64,000 nt of DNA from Tricholoma matsutake. Lineage: Eukaryota; Basidiomycota; Agaricomycetes; Agaricales; Tricholomataceae. Shown here in pieces: positions 58,320-64,000 of the stretch. The notes under the pieces are model-generated. The model searched no databases. It was given only the letters and a program-made list of their open reading frames with translations, and had not been told where the DNA came from. The stretch covers positions 6,386,001-6,450,000 of the forward strand of contig AP026550.1 in the NCBI GenBank assembly GCA_026075535.2, given 5' to 3'. The translations under genes and the position numbers were made by a program. The first letter of the stretch is position 1, and each line of letters begins with the position of its first letter.

Positions 58320-59093
58320 TTAAATCCTTCCATATGGTTCTCCTGTCATGTTTCCCATCGTGTCATCATCAAAATTGTCGTATCCTGAGTCAAAGAAGAG
58401 CTGCTGTCTGCGCTCAGCTTCTCTTTGATCGGTTTCTTGATCTTTCCGAGGTTTCTCCAGACAATTCATCCTATAGTGTCCGGGGCCTCATTGTTTGCAG
58501 TACTTGCAAACATATCGCTGGCAAATCAGGCCAAAGTGGCCTATCTGTTGGCAGATGAAACATCTGGCATGTCTCATGTGTAGAGGGGACCAAGGTGGTT
58601 GGGTGGTTCATGGCTCAGGTTCAGGAGTGGTCAGGTCAATTACTTCGGGTGCCCTAGGCACAATCTTTGGGTTCTTCGTAGAACAGGAGGAGCTTCCAGA
58701 GGGAGCTCATCATTCGTCTCTGTCATTCTGCTCGCTGAATGGCAAGAGCAAGGTCAGTGGTCATCTGTGTCGACCTAAAGGGGTGTGAGGTCTCTCCTCA
58801 GCTGTTCTTGGTCTGTCTGACTGCGGTGCAATCATTTCCTGGATTGTTTGCTCGATCCCCAGGGCGTCTGCATCGTTCATTGCTTCTTCTAGATTTTGTT
58901 CCATCTGTTTGATAGTGCTCGCATAGTAGAAGCATATCCTGGCTAGATGGTATTTCACTGGATCGTGGGTGAGGTGAATGTGAAGGGCATCAGTGTTCAA
59001 TCGGTTTTGTAGGTATTCTCGGGTGAATCGTCGTTCAGCAGGCATATTGGGGAGTGTCATTGTGGGAAGAGAGGGGGGTTTTTGGGTTTCCAT
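58320..59093 (-). pseudogene. Element E third frame: SIM-like motif and double zinc knuckle
   Basis: Starts at ATG 59093, sharing its A with the pol stop (TGATG), and runs 257 codons in one frame to TAA 58320-58322. Five internal stops are all TGA. The N-terminal half is helical (RRFTREYLQNRLN; HDPVKYHLARICFYY; KQMEQNLEEAMND). The middle is proline-rich with VIDLTTPEPEP, close to the core of SUMO-interacting motifs. Then a canonical CCHC knuckle CFICQQIGHFGLIC and a second CKYCKQ(stop)GPGHYRMNC (C-x2-C-x6-H-x4-C), ending in an acidic GYDNFDDDT. Gag-like nucleic-acid binding is likely; its role after pol is unknown. In-frame length and uniform TGA decay argue that it was a real gene. Confidence 0.6.
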
Positions 59094-62000
59094 CAGAGGT
59101 GGTACCTCTTCTTATATGCCATCAGGATCTCAGGGGCATTCTTTAGGTTCGATTCAGGTTCCCATGTGTTTTCAGATGTCGGGTAGTCAAGCCATTTCAC
59201 AAGGTAACAGCGTGTCTTGCCGTGCTTCTTGTGTGCGATGATCGCTTCCACCTCATATTCATTTTCTCCTTCCACAAGGTGGGGTGGTGGAGTCAGGAAG
59301 TTTCACCCATGAGTGTCATTCTCATGGTATCGCATGAGTAAAGCCACATGGAATACCGGGTGGATCTTCCATCTCGGCGGCAATTTCAATCTGTATGTCG
59401 TTCTTGACAGGGCATCTTCAATCACGAAGGGCCCTTCTCATTTTGGCGCCAATTTTCTTGTTGGGTAGCCAATCTTCAGGTTCTTGGAGTCAAGCCATAC
59501 TTGTTCTCCAACCTTGAACGGTTTGTATCGCCCTTTCGTTCAGGCAGCCATAGCCTGTCTGGCTAGTTCATGTGCGGCAAGAGCTTCCCTTCTCACAGAG
59601 AGGAGTTCTTGGATTCTCCGTTTGGTGGCTGGCACGTTTGTCTTTTCGCATGGGGTGGGGATAGTGCGTGGTTGATATCCCATCATCAAGTAAAACGGTG
59701 AGTGTTTTACTGTGGAGTGCGTTTTCTGGTTGTGCGTGAATTCTGCCATTGGGAGATAATGCTCCCAATCTTCTGGTTTGTTCAAACAGAACATGCAGAG
59801 GTAAACCTCTAGTTCTTGGTTTACTCACTCCGTTTGTCCGTCGGTCTGGGGGTGATAGGTGGTGCTCATGGATAGCTTGATTCTGAGCAGTCATCCGAGT
59901 TCTCGGAAGAGTTTGGATGCAAATCGAGGGTCTCTGTCTGAGATGATTCTTCCAGGGAGTCCAAATCTTGTGTACACATGGCGCAGGTAGAGGTCTGCAG
60001 TGCCAAGTGCATCAATCATCTTCGCGCAAGGGATAAAAATTACCCCCTTCATAAGACCATGGTCTACCATGACCATGATTGAGTCAAATCCGTTTATTAC
60101 AGCCAGGTCTGTAATAAAATCTGTCGTTACCAGCTCAAATGGTCTGCTGGCATCAGATGATACCGGTGTCGGGAGTGGGGTCATTGGGTGGGTGTTGATC
60201 TTCATTTGCTGGCACTTTGCACAGCCTTCGACGTATTTCTTTATGAAGTTGGCCATTCCTGGCCACCAGTAGTCTCGTCAGATCAGTTCAATTGTTTGCC
60301 ATTGTCCAGGGTGTCCTGTTGTGATGCTATCATGGTATTTCCATATGATTGCTTGGTGGAGGGTTTTGTCCTGTGGCACATAGCACCTGTCTTTGAAAAA
60401 GAGCAGGCTGTCTTCAAATTTCCAGTCCTCCAATGCAGACTTGATTGGGGGAGTTCCGCTGTTCTTCAGGGCTCGTAAAGCTTCATTTACGAGGTCATCC
60501 TTCATTATTGCTGAGACCAGGGCTCCCTGGAGCTCAGTGTCGATTGTTTTGATGAACAGTTTGTCAGCAAGGATGGTCTTGTCCTCATTATCGGTGTCTT
60601 CTTTGGCTATGTGATCTGCTCTCCTCAATAGGGCATCAGATTGTACCATCTGTGATCCTGGTACGTGTTGTAGCTTCAGGTCAAATTGTGACAAGTAAAT
60701 GGCCCATCTAGCCTGTCGTTGGTTTAGTTTCTGTGGCTGACGGAAGTACATCAGGTTCTTGTGATTGGACAGTACCGTCACAGGGAATGGTGTCCCCTGT
60801 AGGTAGTGTCTCCATGTTTCCAGCGCTCGGATTACTCCCAATAGTTCCTGGTCATATATCTCATAATTTCTTTCCACTTCATTGAAAGAATGCGAGATGT
60901 ATCCGCATGGGTGCCAGTCTCCATTGGTGTCCTGTTGTCTGAGTACTGCACCTGTCGCAAATTTTGAGGCATCAGATTCCACCACAAATGGTTTCATTGC
61001 GTCTGGCATCAGCAGTACTGGGGTTTCATTGAACTTCCTTTTTAGTGCATCAAACGACTGCTGGCAGTCGTTCATCTATTCGAATTTCTGGTTCTTCTTT
61101 GTCAAATCCTTTAGCAGTCTGGCCAGATCCGCAAAGGGTCTGATGAATCATCGATAGAAGTTTCCGAATCCTAGGAAGGATCTTACATCCTTCACTGTCC
61201 TTGGTGTGGGCCAGTCTTTGATCCCAGCCAGTTTCATGTTGTCCATTGCAAGTTCATTGGGTCTGATGATCATGCCCAAGAACTCAACTTCCTGTACATT
61301 GAATTTGCACTTCTCTATTTTCAGGTAGAGATCACATTGTCGTAGTCATTTGAGGACCCTTTTGGTCCTTATCCGGTGTTCTTCTTCCATTTTCAAGAAG
61401 ATCAGGATGTCGTCCATATAGATGACGAGCCATCCTTCATCTAGCATATCTCGGAAGAGATCGTTCATCATCGCCTGGAATGTTGCCAGTGAGTTGCACA
61501 GCCCAAAGAACATCACCATTGGCTCAAATAGCCCTTGGTTAGTCTTGAATGCTGCCTTCCACTCGTCTCCTTTCTTTATCCGTATGTTATGATATCCCCA
61601 TCAAATATCAAGTTTCGTGAAAAATCTCGCTCTCTTCAGCTTGTCCAAGAGGTCTCCGATCAGTGGCAGGGGGTAGTTGTTCCGGATCATTCCTTTGTTC
61701 AGATAGCAATAGTCTTGGCAAGGTCATAGAGCATCGGAGTCCTTCTTCAAGACACAGAAGAACGGGGATGCCATGGGTGATTTCAATGGTCGGATGTATC
61801 CTTTCTCCAGGTTTTCATCTAGAAACTCATTGAGTTTCTCTTGTTCTTTCGGCGTCAATGGGTAGACTTTGCAATCCTTCGGTACCAAGCCTTCCTTCAG
61901 GTTGATCGCATGATCCCATGGTCTTGATTCCGGGAATTGTTCGGATGCAGCTTTCTCGAATACCTGTCTGTACTTCTGGTATTCTGGTGGCAGCAAATTG

Positions 62001-63460
62001 TCCAGGGTCTGTTGGCTAGTCTCCTTTCCCTCCTCTTGCTCGTGCACTAGTCATTGGGATATGGATGGCTTTGCTCTGATCCATATGTCCGAGTTGAGTA
62101 GGTACCGTGGGGAGCCCTTGCCTTTCATGAGCCTGCTGATCGTGTTCATTTTTCGGATGTATCTGTGTGTCGGTTCTCAATGTTCCTCTGTCAGGGGCAG
62201 TTCTATGTCTGGTCCGAATAGGCCAATGACCGGTTCGCCTCGCACGTATGCGATCAACACCGAGTCATCCTCAATTGTGTCTCGTTCGGGGGTCTGGTTC
62301 ATCATTCGTATGTCCATGCCTGTGTCTGCCAGTAGTTCTTTGTCGGGTACCTCTTCGATCTTTACTTGAGGTGGAGTCTCCCTGGGCATAGGTATTCTGG
62401 TGTCGTTAGTACCATAACCTGGGGTTCCATGATTGCATATCGGGGTAGCCTCCTGATGAGGGTCTTTTGTCCTATTTTGTAATGCCATTTTTGAGTGTCG
62501 TTTGCTGGTGCTTCCCTCCCCTGTGGAGGTTAGTAATTCCTTCATCTTTTGCACGATTTGTCGTGCCCTATCACATTCATTGTTTTTGCCCTTTTCCAGT
62601 TGCTTCTTCTTCTGGTTTTCTCGGGTCTTGGCAACGGCACCTCGTGCTGCTTCGAGGTTTCTGGCTTCCTTAGGAGTGCTGTTGCTTCTGGTCTTTGTGA
62701 CAGCTATCTGGGCAGAATTCAGTTCTTTGGCTTTCCTTTTGGAAAGCCTTTCCTTCGTCTTTGCCACGGCCAGTCGTGCCCAGGCAAGGTTCCTCTCCTT
62801 CTCTTCAGAGAGTCTTTTTCTTGTTTTTGCCATGGCCAGTCTGGCTCGGGCAAGGTTCTTCTCTTTCTCTTCAGAGAGCCTTTGTCTTGTCTTGGCCACA
62901 ATGCGTCGAATTCATGCCGTCTTGTCATTTGGTGCCTCCCTCCCAGTATCGACCCTGGGGAGGTTTAGGGTGTTAGGGAGGGCCCGTTCAGCTCTTCTTG
63001 TCTTCTCCAAGATTCGTTGGATTTGAGCCTGTCATTCTTCATCTCAGAACTCAAGAGTTCCTTTCTTCCAGTCAATAATCGGGTTCACTTCCTGCAGCCA
63101 CGACAGGCCCAGGATTACCGATTCTTTGCCTAGTCCAGCGACTAGGTATTTCATTGGGTAGCTTTGTCCATTGATGTGGAGTCTCCCTTTCACGTATCTC
63201 GTGATCATTCCCTGCCTGTTCAGGGTTCCATCTACGTTTGTGGCCTGGATGGTGTGGCCTAAGGGATATGTCCTGATCCCTTCTCGTTCAACAAATTTCA
63301 AGTCAATAAAGACTCCTCCTGCTCCAGAGTCGAGGAGTGCATTCATTGCGACGTCTTTCCCATTGTCTGACTCAGCTACCCGAATAGACAGGTGCATAGA
63401 CTGTCTATTCATGGTAGCTAAGAGTACAGACCCTAGGGAGACTACAGCGGTGACTGGCAT
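59093..63460 (-). pseudogene. pol: Element E pol: PR-linker-RT-RNaseH-IN-chromodomain
   Basis: Protease NALLDSGAGGVFIDL (about 63330) begins in the -1 frame relative to gag. The linker 62177-62930 carries 22-residue repeats. [27 protein letters not shown], active site YMDD at 61409-61420, intact. RNaseH: FVVESDASKFATGAVLRQQD, SNHKNLMYF. Integrase: HPGQW ... CAKCQQ (about 60300-60215), [26 protein letters not shown], then AEFTHNQKTHSTVKHSPF. Chromodomain CYLVKWLDYPTSENTWEPES (about 59150-59215). Stops (for example 60276, 61073, 61722) are mainly TGA. The pol stop at 59093-59095 overlaps the next ATG. Confidence 0.92.
62600..62905 (-). repeat. 66-bp / 22-residue tandem repeats in the PR-RT linker of E
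   Basis: Five helical units of about 22 residues, each starting AKT(R/K) and rich in Arg, Lys, Glu and Leu (MAKTRKRLSEEKERNLAWAR is one). DNA period is 66 bp (GGCCAGTC words at 62768 and 62834). They precede the Lys-rich KKKQLEKGKNN segment. Gypsy linkers are not usually built from such repeats. Confidence 0.8.
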
Positions 63461-63477
63461 CGTATCAGGCCGCTGTT

Positions 63478-64000
63478 CTAAAAACCCGATTCCTCCATGA
63501 GGTTGAGGGCTCGTTCCTTTTCTTCTTTGTCTAGTTCATCCAGCATCGTGCAGATCTTCTGGTAGGTGTCCACCCCAGTCTTCTTCTGGGTGAAGCAGTT
63601 TCGGTAGGGAGGAGGCACTGACCCCATCTGAGTGGGGTTCTTTCCATCCCTGTGGTCAGACGATCGGTGTCCTGGTTGGTGGCAGATGAAACACAATCCC
63701 TTTCGGAGGTGTTCCACACATTCTTGGTTCATCAGTCGGTTGATGTCGAGAGAGGGCTGTCCTTTCTTTGTCATTTCTTTTGTCATCTGGTTTTGCCTGG
63801 TCTTCCCCAGCATTGCCATGGCCTGTTTCCACTGGCCTTCGTATTTTGAAGCTGCCTTTATCCAGCCTTTGAGAGTGTTGGGCACTGTCTCCATTGTGTG
63901 TACCTTCTTCAGTAATTCGGGATGCAGTCCATCCATGAAGTACTTGATCATGGCTGCATCTTCGGTGATTCCCGTCCTGTCTTTCAGGATGCGGAAGTTT
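63478..64000 (-). CDS. gag: Element E gag, C-terminal part (cut by window edge)
   Basis: Gag core MIKYFMDGLHPELLKKV and GWIKAASKYEGQWKQAM, then zinc knuckle CFICHQPGHRSSDH, in which the fourth ligand is His rather than Cys. Ends EKERALNLMEESGF with TAG at 63478-63480. No premature stop is seen in this part. The N-terminus lies beyond 64000. Confidence 0.85.
   Translation of the reverse strand, partial: NFRILKDRTGITEDAAMIKYFMDGLHPELLKKVHTMETVPNTLKGWIKAASKYEGQWKQAMAMLGKTRQNQMTKEMTKKGQPSLDINRLMNQECVEHLRKGLCFICHQPGHRSSDHRDGKNPTQMGSVPPPYRNCFTQKKTGVDTYQKICTMLDELDKEEKERALNLMEESGF
63481..63487 (-). promoter_or_regulatory. Candidate -1 ribosomal frameshift site of E gag/pol
   Basis: On the minus strand the heptamer G-GGT-TTT stands in gag frame directly before the gag TAG stop, and the protease frame is exactly -1 to gag across this point. 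It fits the X-XXY-YYZ slippery pattern. A downstream stem-loop or pseudoknot was not established. Confidence 0.6.

Larger units (their letters stand above)
57911..64000 (-). mobile_element. Ty3/gypsy chromodomain element E (different lineage), partial
   Basis: Minus-strand element running off the right edge. Order from right: gag, PR, a repeat-rich linker, RT, RNaseH, IN, chromodomain, then two extra frames, then a seven-G tract (57915-57921 on the minus strand) that is probably the polypurine tract. Its 3' LTR is missing: copy C begins four bases beyond the G tract. Protein motifs differ clearly from A and B/C. Confidence 0.9.

Overview
The window looks like a transposon-dense stretch of a basidiomycete (Agaricomycete, mushroom-forming) genome. 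The evidence is short GT-AG introns, a basidiomycete-type JmjC protein, a Plavaka (CACTA-like) transposase, chromodomain Ty3/gypsy elements and a Ty1/copia element with the Agaricomycete 'ATDD'-type reverse transcriptase motif. No rRNA, tRNA gene, CRISPR array or bacterial-type operon was seen. Almost nothing is an intact gene; most coding regions are relics.

Layout. 0-7 kb: minus-strand multi-exon genes, including a JmjC-family gene, in an interval bracketed by a 45-bp inverted repeat. 7.4-9.4 kb: broken copy of an unnamed multi-copy fungal family; a worn copy of its upstream region and a piece of its coding region lie at 27.2-27.9 kb. 9.85-26.1 kb: three-level nest, in which a Plavaka transposase gene is split by gypsy element A (13861-25666, 235-bp LTRs, target duplication GCATC), itself split by gypsy element B (14660-20618, target duplication GCGTC). 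26-32 kb: gene-poor DNA with two tRNA-derived SINE copies and several tandem duplications. 32.6-39.1 kb: a Ulp1-like protease followed by a putative DDE transposase, containing a 430-bp solo LTR of the B/C family. 40.9-47.2 kb: gypsy RT fragment fused to a decayed copia element. 47.8-51.3 kb: minus-strand 5'-truncated gypsy copy D. 51.3-51.86 kb: cluster of hairpins with a near-constant GGCTT loop and different but matching stems. 51.86-57.9 kb: gypsy copy C, the best preserved. 57.9-64.0 kb: minus-strand gypsy element E, of a different lineage, running off the window edge and carrying two extra reading frames downstream of pol.

Shared themes. Most in-frame stops in these elements are TGA, and at six compared B/C sites the sister copy keeps CGA, so C-to-T decay at CpG (methylation-driven or RIP-like) is the main inactivating force. 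The same change converts a catalytic aspartate to asparagine in four of seven RT active sites. LTR divergence counted by eye (A 9/235, B 8/363, C 8/426) agrees with the nesting order. The B/C family has a 10-nt match between a segment inside the LTR and the sequence beside the 5' LTR, suggesting Tf1-type self-priming. The most unusual module is the 3' end of E: an overlapping TGATG stop/start leads into a 257-codon frame with a SUMO-interaction-like motif and two zinc knuckles, followed by a small one-membrane-span frame.
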